This document shows positions 10,015 through 17,656 of a stretch of DNA of 64,000 bases, in pieces. The DNA lies in contig CALPCJ010000002.1 in assembly GCA_943192975.1 (NCBI GenBank), positions 62,001-126,000 of the forward strand, in the 5' to 3' direction. A model generated the notes under the pieces. That model was not told the origin of the DNA and did no database searches. It was given only the letters and a program-made list of their open reading frames with translations. Each line of letters begins with the position of its first letter. The first letter of the stretch is position 1. The DNA comes from Senimuribacter intestinalis. Lineage in GTDB: Bacteria > Bacillota > Clostridia > Peptostreptococcales > Anaerovoracaceae. A program made the position numbers and the translations under genes.

Positions 10015-10050
10015 GTTATTCCTCCATACATCCCGAAACATCCTAGTAAG

Positions 10051-10079
10051 ATTATACTTTATCCCACAAGCAAAAGCAA
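10051..10079 (-). promoter_or_regulatory. Promoter of the FokI-type RM operon
   Basis: Minus strand TTGCTT (10074-10079), 17-bp spacer, TATAAT (10051-10056). Predicted start near 10044, between the dgt stop and the methylase GTG. It gives the RM pair transcription independent of dgt. Confidence 0.65.
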
Positions 10080-10099
10080 CACTAAAATTTAATCAGTTA

Positions 10100-11107
10100 T
10101 TATTTCCACCCTCTCGGCACGAACAAATCAGCGTAAAGATTTAGTGCATACCGGTCGGTCATGCCAGCCACGTAATCTTTTACTACAACGTGGATATCAT
10201 CACAGTCAAGAAGCTGTGCGTGATCCTCCGGAAGTTTTTCCGGATATTGCAGAAAATAATTGTAAAGAGAACTGATAACAACCTCTACTTTTGCCAAATC
10301 TTCTTCTTTCTTAACCCGCTGGCTTCTATAAACATTTTCAAACATAAAATTACGCAACAGATTAAGCTGCGCACCATGTTCCTCGTCCATGGAAACCTTG
10401 TCTCTACCGTCACTAAAGGACACCACGTTGGAAACCATGCAGTCAATCCTTTCTCTGTGACCCTTTCCAAACATGGCGATTGCATCCTTTGGCAAATCCT
10501 CCAAAGTGATGACTCCGCTTCGCACGGCATCGTCAATATCGTGATTTATGTAGGCAATCCTGTCACTGATCTTTACAATCTGCCCTTCTAAGGTCGCCGC
10601 TGGAAGACTTCCTGTGTGATTTAGTATGCCGTCTTTCACTTCAAAGGTCAAATTCATGCCTTTTCTGCTTGGGGTAGATTCCAGCACTTCCGCCACGCGA
10701 AGGCTTTGCTCATTGTGTCTAAAACCACCTGGATGCACATCGTTGAGAACCATTTCTCCATTGTGCCCAAAAGGAGTATGACCAAGATCATGTCCCATAG
10801 CAATAGCTTCTGTTAAGTCCTCGTTGAGCCCCAGGCTTCTTGCGATAGTACGTGCAACCTGAGACACCTCTAAAGTGTGAGTCAAACGAGTTCTGTAATG
10901 GTCTCCCTCCGGCGAAAGAAACACCTGAGTCTTGTGCATTAGCCTGCGGAAAGACTTGGAATGGATAATTCTATCTCTGTCTCTCTGAAATTCCGTCCGG
11001 AATTTGCAAGGCTCTTCAAAAACATCCCGTCCTTTAGATTTGCCAGAGCGACTGGCTCCCGGTGCCAGCAATTCTTCTTTTTTCTCTAAATCTTCACGAT
11101 GTAACAT
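10100..11107 (-). CDS. dgt: dGTP triphosphohydrolase-like HD protein (Dgt family)
   Basis: Deoxynucleoside triphosphate triphosphohydrolase, which hydrolyses dNTP to deoxynucleoside and tripolyphosphate. The 335-residue protein has the HD metal site: His77 in RLTHTLEVSQ, then GHDLGHTPFGH (His106-Asp107), and a later Asp in YINHDIDDA. The compact length fits the Firmicute YdhJ/Dgt-like group rather than E. coli Dgt (about 500 residues). It starts 2 bp after the dut stop. With dut it forms a dNTP-pool module upstream of the replication genes. Confidence 0.9.
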   Translation of the reverse strand: MLHREDLEKKEELLAPGASRSGKSKGRDVFEEPCKFRTEFQRDRDRIIHSKSFRRLMHKTQVFLSPEGDHYRTRLTHTLEVSQVARTIARSLGLNEDLTEAIAMGHDLGHTPFGHNGEMVLNDVHPGGFRHNEQSLRVAEVLESTPSRKGMNLTFEVKDGILNHTGSLPAATLEGQIVKISDRIAYINHDIDDAVRSGVITLEDLPKDAIAMFGKGHRERIDCMVSNVVSFSDGRDKVSMDEEHGAQLNLLRNFMFENVYRSQRVKKEEDLAKVEVVISSLYNYFLQYPEKLPEDHAQLLDCDDIHVVVKDYVAGMTDRYALNLYADLFVPRGWK

Positions 11108-11109
11108 CT

Positions 11110-11538
11110 TTATACTCCTGTATGTCCAAAGCCGCCGGCACCCCTTTCAGTTTCTGAAAGTGTTTCTGCCGGAACAAGCTCCGCCTGTTCATATTTACAA
11201 ATCACAACCTGGGCAATTCTAAGCCCGTCTGTTACTGTAAAGGCTTCCTGCCCCCAGTTAATCAGCGGTACCTTTATTTCGCCCCTGTAGTCGCTGTCGA
11301 TGGTACCAATTCCATTGACAAGACCGATTCCATTCTTGATAGAAAGACCGCTCCTTGCCCGAACCTGCGCTTCATATCCAAGCGGAATTTCCATATAAAT
11401 TCCCGTTGGAATCAGGCTCCTTTCTCCTGGCTGCAGAGTAATGGGCTCCTTCAAATGAGCAGCGATGTCAAATCCTGCAGAGCCTGCTGTCTCATACCTC
11501 GGAAGCCTTCCGCTTTCTGAAATCATTTTTATTTTCAT
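11110..11538 (-). CDS. dut: Deoxyuridine 5'-triphosphate nucleotidohydrolase (dUTPase)
   Basis: Hydrolyses dUTP to dUMP and pyrophosphate, keeping uracil out of DNA and feeding dTMP synthesis. The 142-residue trimeric-type enzyme shows all five motifs: AGSAGFDI, RSGLSIKNG, GTIDSDYRGEI, RIAQVV, and the C-terminal ERGAGGFGHTG arm that closes over the active site. It lies between the M16 protease gene and dgt in a tightly packed operon. Confidence 0.97.
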   Translation of the reverse strand: MKIKMISESGRLPRYETAGSAGFDIAAHLKEPITLQPGERSLIPTGIYMEIPLGYEAQVRARSGLSIKNGIGLVNGIGTIDSDYRGEIKVPLINWGQEAFTVTDGLRIAQVVICKYEQAELVPAETLSETERGAGGFGHTGV

Positions 11539-11562
11539 TTGTAGTATTCCTTTCGCCGCAAA

Positions 11563-12813
11563 TTATCTGCCCATAAATCCTTTCAGATTTACCTCGTCTC
11601 TGGTAACTGCTGCTGCAGAATAGGTTTCAAAGTCACAAATTAAGCTTTTCACGCTCTCAATATCGTCTATAGTAACCGCATTAAACCCCGCTATGACCTC
11701 TTCTCCAGTTAGAATTGGATTCCCCAAAAGCAGATTCTTACCATTTTTAAACATGTGACCCGCCACGTTTTCCTGACCAAAGATATAGGAAGCTTTCAGC
11801 TGTTCTCTGGAAGATTCCAGTTCCTCCTCTGTCACTCCATGAGCTGCAATCTCAGCAAGCTCCTCCCTGATTCCACCAATGGCTTCTTTGATTTTGTCAT
11901 GGCTGACACCGGCATAAATATTAAAATAGCCATCGTTTTTGAAAGAGCCTGCCATAGAGTAAACTGAATAAGCAAGGCCTTTCTGCTCTCTGATATTCTG
12001 AAAGAGCCTGGAGCTCATGCTGCCACCCAGAATATTATTCAGGATAGAGAACGCATAGTATCTGCTGTCATTCAATGGCAATCCTTTTACGGCAAGACAA
12101 ATATGGGACTGCTCGATGTCCTTGGTAATTACTTTGTACGCTGGTGTATAAACAGAAACAGTGCTTTCTTTTTCTGGTTTAGATTCTTTCAAACCAGTCA
12201 ATTTGTCATCGAAGTAAGCGCATACATCATCCGGTTCAAAATTTCCAGCTACAGAAATTACAATATGGTCTCGCGTGTATTCACTGTTAAAATAATCTTT
12301 AATGACATCTCTTGAAATATTCTCCAACGAAGCCGGGGTTCCGATAATTGAATTTCCCAGGGCGGAACCTTTAAACACCATAGAAGTGATGGTATCATGA
12401 GCCAAATCATCGGGCGCATCCTGAGTCATTTTGATTTCCTCGCAGATGACTTGACGTTCTCTATCCATTTCCGCCTTGTCAAAGAGCGAAGAAGACAGCA
12501 TATCGACAATTACGTCAGCCGCCTGCTTATAATTGCTGTAAATCGCTTTTACATAATAGCAGGTTGCTTCTTTGCCTGTAAACGCATTAATCTGACCGCC
12601 GATTTTATCAATATCTGCAGCAATCTGTTTCGCTGTTCTGTTCTCAGTGCCTTTGAACATCATATGTTCGATAAAATGAGAAATACCCGCATATTTTGCT
12701 TCTTCGTCTACTGCACCTGCCTTTACCCAAATTCCAATGGCAACAGACTGCACATATGGAATCTGTTCCATCACTACTCTGACTTTAGAATTTAATTCTT
12801 TTGTAATTACCAT
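11563..12813 (-). CDS. M16 family zinc metalloprotease (insulinase / processing-peptidase-like)
   Basis: Cytosolic M16 peptidase, 416 residues. The inverted zinc motif HFIEH is at residues 46-50, with the downstream glutamate in the ERQVICEEIKMTQD segment and the typical R/Y-containing C-terminal half (GLAYSVYSM). This is the single-copy, two-domain type that Clostridia keep near dut or pnp (YmxG/MlpA-like). Its substrate is not known from sequence. The start ATG at 12813 follows the small membrane protein gene by 4 bp, suggesting coupled expression. Confidence 0.9.
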   Translation of the reverse strand: MVITKELNSKVRVVMEQIPYVQSVAIGIWVKAGAVDEEAKYAGISHFIEHMMFKGTENRTAKQIAADIDKIGGQINAFTGKEATCYYVKAIYSNYKQAADVIVDMLSSSLFDKAEMDRERQVICEEIKMTQDAPDDLAHDTITSMVFKGSALGNSIIGTPASLENISRDVIKDYFNSEYTRDHIVISVAGNFEPDDVCAYFDDKLTGLKESKPEKESTVSVYTPAYKVITKDIEQSHICLAVKGLPLNDSRYYAFSILNNILGGSMSSRLFQNIREQKGLAYSVYSMAGSFKNDGYFNIYAGVSHDKIKEAIGGIREELAEIAAHGVTEEELESSREQLKASYIFGQENVAGHMFKNGKNLLLGNPILTGEEVIAGFNAVTIDDIESVKSLICDFETYSAAAVTRDEVNLKGFMGR

Positions 12814-12817
12814 CGTA

Positions 12818-13060
12818 TTAACTCCTTTTCGACTGAATTAGTAATAGTACCAGTATAATAGCAATGCCAATCAAGGCAATATTTTCTACTGTTTTGCCAA
12901 AGGCCTGACCTAAAATACCGGTCACTAATATAATTAACGCAAATACCAGAAAGACGCCCAGATAAATCGCCAGATTAACTTTAAATCTGCCTGCCTCTTT
13001 TTGTTCTGTCCGCTCTTTGCTATCCCTTGGCTGTGTCTCTTTTTCCAAATTGTTATCCAT
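12818..13060 (-). CDS. Small two-helix membrane protein, function unknown
   Basis: 80 residues. The first ~27 are highly charged (Glu, Lys, Arg, Gln), followed by two hydrophobic helices: about residues 28-52 (AIYLGVFLVFALIILV) and 60-76 (IALIGIAIILVLLLI), ending in a basic tail. It is first in the M16-dut-dgt run and divergent from the cysteine-rich coat candidate at 13195. I do not recognise a family. Confidence 0.7.
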   Translation of the reverse strand: MDNNLEKETQPRDSKERTEQKEAGRFKVNLAIYLGVFLVFALIILVTGILGQAFGKTVENIALIGIAIILVLLLIQSKRS

Positions 13061-13194
13061 TTATGTTCCTTTTCTTCCCCTTGCGCATATATTGCTATGT
13101 GCGTTTCACCATCATTTTTTTAATTGTAACACAAAACGCGACCAAATCATATACTTATCTAGAAAGATTATATAACCTACAAGGAGGTAATTTT

Positions 13195-14268
13195 ATGAGT
13201 TGCTTTGGAACAAGAGTAACACCGGACCTCTATCAGAATTGTTGTAATGCCAATAATTTGTGTGAGTTCGACGGCGATATGAGCAGCGTTGTCACTGCTC
13301 CCATCTACGTGCAGCAGGTTTTTGACGCAGTAAAATTCAATCTGCAGGGAATGAAAACTTTTAATGAGCAGACTTTCCAGCCGTGTCTTCCACCCGGACA
13401 CAGAATTAAACGTGTCATAGATATCAGGTGTAAGCGAGTTTTTATCCCAGATAATGTTGATGACCCAAGAAACCTTTCTCTGGATGTAGATACCGGCATT
13501 TCCGGCGCTACTTTCCTAAAAGACAGACAGGGCAATTTCCTGAATGTGGTTGGTGCAGATGGTACATATTCCGAGCGGATTATGTATGCGGAAAGCTCTG
13601 ACTGTGATGAGCAGTGCATGGGCACTCCGGTATTCGGCACGCAATGCGTTGCTATTTCTGGTAATATTATTATCGAGCTGGATTTACTTCTTTGCGACAG
13701 CTGTAACAACGAAACCTGTTTCACTGTCTGCACTGAAGTATGCATTGCTTCACAAAACCAGCCTATGGTACTGACCAACTTCTTTGAAATTTGCATGCCA
13801 TCTTCTATCGACACCGCTTTCCTGCCTCGCTTTACGGAGTTCTGCAATTCCGCCTGTGAAGCACGCCTTGCAACCAACAACTGCGGCAGAGATCTGAACG
13901 TGGACTGCAATGGACAGATTTCCGGAAATCTTATCGTTGCCATTTGTCTAACCTGTGAAAAGAAAATTGTCGTACCGGTACAGCTTTGCGTTCTTACCAC
14001 CGGTTACGTCGATGCACCTCTGCAGCAAAATGCCATCTGCACAACTTTCCCAAGTCTGTTCCCTGGAACCATTTCTGGAAATAATGCAGGCAGCACGCAG
14101 CCACAGGCAGAGTCTTGTGATCCATGCTGTGACCCATGCGATTGCAAGCCGGCCTGCTGTGACCCATGCGAACCGTGTGAACCGTGCTGCGAACCATGCG
14201 AGCCGTGTCCGCCGCCATGTGACTGCAACCCTTGCGAACCGCCAAGAAGACCGCAGCCAAGACATTAA
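13195..14268 (+). CDS. Cysteine-rich, probable spore-coat or exosporium protein
   Basis: 357-residue protein with about 39 cysteines. The body (1-305) alternates beta-rich segments with scattered Cys; the tail (306-352) holds 16 Cys in CDPC/CEPC-type repeats and ends with a basic RRPQPRH. No signal peptide or membrane segment is seen. The start is the ATG at 13195, set by AAGGAGG 8 nt upstream; the open frame extends further 5' but without support. A CATATACT element at about 13148 resembles -10 boxes of mother-cell sigma factors SigE/SigK, with an AC dinucleotide about 17 nt upstream, a weak hint of late sporulation expression. Coat function is inferred from Cys-rich composition and this promoter hint; a metal-binding protein is the alternative. 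Confidence 0.65.
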   Translation: MSCFGTRVTPDLYQNCCNANNLCEFDGDMSSVVTAPIYVQQVFDAVKFNLQGMKTFNEQTFQPCLPPGHRIKRVIDIRCKRVFIPDNVDDPRNLSLDVDTGISGATFLKDRQGNFLNVVGADGTYSERIMYAESSDCDEQCMGTPVFGTQCVAISGNIIIELDLLLCDSCNNETCFTVCTEVCIASQNQPMVLTNFFEICMPSSIDTAFLPRFTEFCNSACEARLATNNCGRDLNVDCNGQISGNLIVAICLTCEKKIVVPVQLCVLTTGYVDAPLQQNAICTTFPSLFPGTISGNNAGSTQPQAESCDPCCDPCDCKPACCDPCEPCEPCCEPCEPCPPPCDCNPCEPPRRPQPRH

Positions 14269-14284
14269 TAATGACCTAAAGTAC

Positions 14285-14321
14285 AAAAACACACGCAGTT
14301 TTCAAAGCTGCGTGTGTTTTT
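14285..14321. terminator. Intrinsic terminator, probably bidirectional
   Basis: Perfect 14-bp stem AAAAACACACGCAG / CTGCGTGTGTTTTT with a 9-nt loop, between the convergent coat candidate (plus) and the 14340 gene (minus). Confidence 0.9.
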
Positions 14322-14339
14322 GCAATTATGTTTTACACG

Positions 14340-14873
14340 TTATTCAGAAAATGTAGTTCTTACTTCAATTTGAATTTTATATGGAACTACTGCTCCAATT
14401 GATTGTGCATATTTCCCGTAGCTATTTAATCCATTAATAGTAGCCGCTCTGAACCCTTTTACATTTGTCCACTTATCACAGTCAAAGTCATAAGTGTCCT
14501 TGAATTTGATTTTTAATGTCCATACACCTTTACTATTTTTCGTACCCGACGCCACATAGCTAACTTTATTAAAAGCTAAAGTTAAATCATGCGAACTATT
14601 TAAAGCTGTACTTCCGCTAGTCGTTCGAGCTGACAGTTTTTTACCTTTCACATAAGACTTGAATTCACTAATGATTTCTTTACAAGCGCTAGAGTTTTTA
14701 ACATGAGTAGAAATTGGGTCTGTCGATGTGATTGATACATCTACAGGATTATCCTGCAAAGAGTGTTCTAGGCATGCACTCGCAGTAGTATAACCCAATA
14801 ACGTTCTTGCATCTTCTGCTGCCATCGCTAGGCTAGCTCTTACTACAGCTTTTGTAATTGCTGCTTTTTGCAT
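14340..14873 (-). CDS. Hypothetical protein, 177 residues
   Basis: I do not recognise this protein. It has no signal peptide and no membrane helix. The N-terminal ~40 residues are Ala-rich and helical; the rest is mixed alpha/beta with a short KDTYDFD motif near residue 127 and a Tyr/Val-rich C-terminus. The ribosome binding site upstream of the ATG is poor (AAGGT about 23 nt away), so the true start is uncertain. It lies downstream of, and in the same direction as, the membrane-anchored XRE regulator. Composition and isolation suggest a lineage-specific accessory gene. Confidence 0.5.
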   Translation of the reverse strand: MQKAAITKAVVRASLAMAAEDARTLLGYTTASACLEHSLQDNPVDVSITSTDPISTHVKNSSACKEIISEFKSYVKGKKLSARTTSGSTALNSSHDLTLAFNKVSYVASGTKNSKGVWTLKIKFKDTYDFDCDKWTNVKGFRAATINGLNSYGKYAQSIGAVVPYKIQIEVRTTFSE

Positions 14874-14984
14874 TTGTGTATCACTAATAATACCTTTTCA
14901 TAAGACTGCTCGTTTTGAATCATAATGCAACAATTATTAAAATTAATACATAGCATTCTATCGGAAATAAAGCCAGTATTCCCC

Positions 14985-15473
14985 CTAATATAAAATGCAT
15001 TTCCATTTGCAATCTCTTTTTTTGCGTTGTACACCAATACAGATGATTGCGATTCCGAGAAGTGATATAAGTAATGGTAAGCAAATAAAGAAGAATGTTC
15101 CCACACCATTTTCTAAATCTAATAAAAAAAGTGTCACCAGTAAAAAAGCTGTAATTGATATACCAATTACCATGTTTCGCATGTGAATCTCACTTTGGTA
15201 AACAGCCAAATCAATAGTATTAGAAACAACTTCGTCTAGTTTATGTGTGGAAGTTATTTTCTCCAGTTTTTCACCATACATCAGCTCGCTCAAACTTATA
15301 TCCAATGCAGATGCCAAAGGTTCTAACGTTTTAATGTCAGGAAATCCTACTCCTCGTTCCCATTTAGAGACAGCTTTGTCTGTCACACAAATTTTCTTTG
15401 CAAGCATTACCTGTGTCCACCCTTTTGCTTTTCTTCTCTCTGCAATAAATTTTCCGAATCTCTTCCCATCCAT
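14985..15473 (-). CDS. XRE-family transcriptional regulator with two C-terminal membrane helices
   Basis: 162 residues. An N-terminal Cro/CI helix-turn-helix spans about residues 6-60 (AERRKAKGWTQ, then TDKAVSKWERG), followed by a charged linker and two hydrophobic helices at about 98-117 and 126-147. This HTH-plus-membrane layout is common in Firmicutes, but the signals sensed are mostly unknown. The ATG at 15473 has an AAAGAGG ribosome binding site 6 nt upstream. It may regulate the downstream 177-residue gene. Confidence 0.85.
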   Translation of the reverse strand: MDGKRFGKFIAERRKAKGWTQVMLAKKICVTDKAVSKWERGVGFPDIKTLEPLASALDISLSELMYGEKLEKITSTHKLDEVVSNTIDLAVYQSEIHMRNMVIGISITAFLLVTLFLLDLENGVGTFFFICLPLLISLLGIAIICIGVQRKKRDCKWKCILY

Positions 15474-15876
15474 TTAAACCTCTTTCCTCACATTCTTGCT
15501 TTCTAACTTAAATATAGTACAACTTCTACAAAAATGCAATCGACGAATCGTAGAGTTATTGAAATCTGTTGAAATTTCATTGTTAAAGAGATTTTATCAT
15601 TCTTTTCCGCATAAATCAATTACATAAAACTAAAAATGGAAATAACCGCTACAAGCAAATTAACCTTGACTCGAAAAGTGATCCGAGCCTTCATATTAAT
15701 TTAAATTAAAATAATTGTCATGATAGATATTTTGATAATAATAAATACTCTGAAATCATGCGAAAAGATAAGGCAAAAAAGAAAAAGTGACGCAAGAATC
15801 TCTCTTTCTCTCACGTCACTTTCTGTTTCTTTAGAAATTCCCACCTACTTATCTAGGGACTTCCTTTCTTTCATCG
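15474..15876. other. Non-coding gap of about 400 bp
   Basis: A+T-rich. It holds the upstream region of the XRE gene and, near 15786-15820, a hairpin that ends the small gene at 15877. A weak CTCG/CGAG stem is visible near 15670-15695. I see no convincing coding region. Confidence 0.6.
15775..15820 (-). terminator. Intrinsic terminator of the YtxH-like gene
   Basis: On the minus strand AGTGACG / CGTCACT (15814-15820 with 15786-15792) is followed by TTTTTCTTTTTTG. Confidence 0.75.
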
Positions 15877-16065
15877 TTAAAATGTGTCTTTAATTGTGCT
15901 TGCCATGCGGCTGACGTCTGTTTTTACATCACCCATGTCTTCCACAGTGCGTCGCATGTCCCTGGAAATCTTATCCTTGTCAGACGGAGACATCCACTTG
16001 TATGCGCAAAATCCTGCAGCACCGGCAGCAGCAAGCATTGCTGCGTCTTTGACAAATTTGTTCAT
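15877..16065 (-). CDS. Small YtxH-like membrane-associated protein
   Basis: 62 residues: one N-terminal hydrophobic Ala/Gly-rich segment (about 8-24, AAMLAAAGAAGFCAYKW) followed by a charged helical tail containing SRDMRRTVEDMGD. The layout resembles small YtxH-like general-stress proteins, but the match is only architectural. The ATG at 16065 is preceded by GGGGTG with 6-nt spacing, and a terminator follows, so the gene is probably real and monocistronic. Confidence 0.7.
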   Translation of the reverse strand: MNKFVKDAAMLAAAGAAGFCAYKWMSPSDKDKISRDMRRTVEDMGDVKTDVSRMASTIKDTF

Positions 16066-16148
16066 CTCTTCACACCCCTTTTCCTAGTTTTATAAACTTA
16101 GTATGGCATGGATGTAAAGTGAATATGTGTAGCAGATTCTGCTGTTAA

Positions 16149-17228
16149 TTAATACGGCTCAATAAATCCGCCGCCAACGACCCAATCGCCGTCATAAAAG
16201 ACGATGGACTGTCCCGGTGTCGCAGCTCTCTGTGGCTGTTCAAAGACGGTCACGACTCTGCCGTCACACGTTTTATGTAAAACAGCGGGAGCAGGTTTTG
16301 CCGCATAGCGAATTTTAGCTGTAATGCCTTGTTTTTCCAAAAGCCTTTCAGGGATTTCCCCGCAGCCTGTTTCTGTAAAAAAGTTTTCAGCGGAGACAAC
16401 TTCTGTATGAAACAAATCCGCATTGTCGCCCAAAACTACTTGATTCTTTTCTTTGTCAATTTTTGTAACAAATACCGGTTTGCCCAGGGCGATGCCAAGA
16501 CCTTTTCGCTGTCCAACAGTATACCTGTTGATTCCCTGATGTTCACCGAGAATCTTCCCTTCTGCATCCACAAAATGCCCTTTTGAGCAGGCAAAACCGC
16601 GCGCCTCCATAAAAGATACATAGTCTTCTTTTTCTTCGTCAATAAAGCAAATTTCCTGGCTGTCAGCTGCTTGGGCATTAGGCATATCATTTTCTCTTGC
16701 CAACCTGCGAACGGTATCTTTATCCTTCATATCAGCGAGAGGCAAAATCAATCTCGACAGCACCTGCTGACCCAGCCTGTAAAGCATATAGGACTGGTCC
16801 TTTTTCTCACTGGAGCCTTTTTGAATATAGTAAATTCCTGACGTGTCGTCTTTAGTAACACCGACATAGTGACCAGTCGCGATATAGTAAGCGTTCTCCC
16901 TATCTGCAATTTCAAGAAGCTTTTTAAACTTGATTGCCGGATTGCAGACAACGCAGGGATTCGGTGTTCTGCCACAGGCGTACTGACTGCAAAAATTATC
17001 TATGACTGATTTGGAGAATTCTTCAGATACATCCATAATATGAAGAGGAATTTCCATCTTTTCAGCCAGTTCTTCCGCCGCACGCTTTCCGTCTGCATTA
17101 TCTCCCATCACGTCAAAATAAAATCCAATCACCTCAAAGCCCTGATCCTTTAACAGCAAAGCGGCGGTCGTGCTGTCCACGCCGCCGGAAAGACCCAGTA
17201 CTATTTTATTCTTCGATAATGTGGTCAT
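16149..17228 (-). CDS. mnmA: tRNA-specific 2-thiouridylase MnmA
   Basis: Adenylates and thiolates U34 of tRNA(Lys, Glu, Gln). The 359-residue enzyme has the PP-loop GLSGGVDS near residue 13, the first catalytic Cys in PNPCVVC, and the second in SQEICFI. The start is the ATG at 17228 (GAGGAC ribosome binding site), 35 codons inside the longest frame, because PP-loop spacing and the upstream nifU gene fit only this. It overlaps nifU by 23 bp. With nifS upstream, the three genes form the sulfur-relay cluster typical of Clostridia: NifS supplies sulfur to both NifU and MnmA. Confidence 0.96.
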   Translation of the reverse strand: MTTLSKNKIVLGLSGGVDSTTAALLLKDQGFEVIGFYFDVMGDNADGKRAAEELAEKMEIPLHIMDVSEEFSKSVIDNFCSQYACGRTPNPCVVCNPAIKFKKLLEIADRENAYYIATGHYVGVTKDDTSGIYYIQKGSSEKKDQSYMLYRLGQQVLSRLILPLADMKDKDTVRRLARENDMPNAQAADSQEICFIDEEKEDYVSFMEARGFACSKGHFVDAEGKILGEHQGINRYTVGQRKGLGIALGKPVFVTKIDKEKNQVVLGDNADLFHTEVVSAENFFTETGCGEIPERLLEKQGITAKIRYAAKPAPAVLHKTCDGRVVTVFEQPQRAATPGQSIVFYDGDWVVGGGFIEPY

Positions 17229-17652
17229 GATCGTCCTCATCTGCATTCGGGTCAAAGCCTTCCAGACCCTTGTAGGTTTTTCCATTTTTCTCAGCATAAT
17301 CATAGATTGCTGACTTAATGGCATGGTCTGCAAGAACAGAGCAGTGTACCTTTACGGCAGGAAGACCGCCCAATTCCTCGATAATCTGCTTGTTGCTGAT
17401 CGCAAGGGCTTCGTCGATGGTTTTTCCAATAATCATGGAAGTCGCCATACTGGAAGAAGCGATAGCGCTGCCGCAGCCAAAAGTTTTGAACTTTGCGTCT
17501 GTGATTACATCGTTTTCTACTTTGATTTGAATCTGCATCATGTCGCCGCAGACAGGACTTCCGTAAGTGCCTGTTCCATCAGGATTTTCAAGCTCCCCTA
17601 CATTTCTCGGGTTCATGAAATGATCCATGACTGTATCGTTATATAAGCCCAT
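17206..17652 (-). CDS. nifU: NifU/IscU-type iron-sulfur cluster scaffold protein
   Basis: 148-residue IscU-like scaffold on which [Fe-S] clusters are built before transfer. The three cluster ligands are Cys35 (SPVCGD), Cys60 (TFGCGSA) and Cys104 (KVHCSVLA), with Asp37 and His103 also conserved. It lacks the C-terminal thioredoxin-like Nfu domain. The C-terminal tail is acidic and His-containing. It lies 4 bp after nifS and overlaps mnmA. Confidence 0.95.
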   Translation of the reverse strand: MGLYNDTVMDHFMNPRNVGELENPDGTGTYGSPVCGDMMQIQIKVENDVITDAKFKTFGCGSAIASSSMATSMIIGKTIDEALAISNKQIIEELGGLPAVKVHCSVLADHAIKSAIYDYAEKNGKTYKGLEGFDPNADEDDHDHIIEE

Positions 17653-17656
17653 GCTA

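Noticed and set aside
13027..13194. 5' extension of the cysteine-rich protein by 56 codons
   Set aside because: It overlaps the divergent small gene, has no ribosome binding site, and AAGGAGG marks the internal ATG at 13195.
13305..14292. Long antisense frames across the cysteine-rich gene
   Set aside because: They mirror the repetitive Cys codons (His/Gly-rich antisense) and have no start signals.
17229..17333. Longer MnmA start
   Set aside because: The extra 35 residues would overlap nifU deeply and precede the PP-loop by an unusual distance; the ATG at 17228 has a ribosome binding site.
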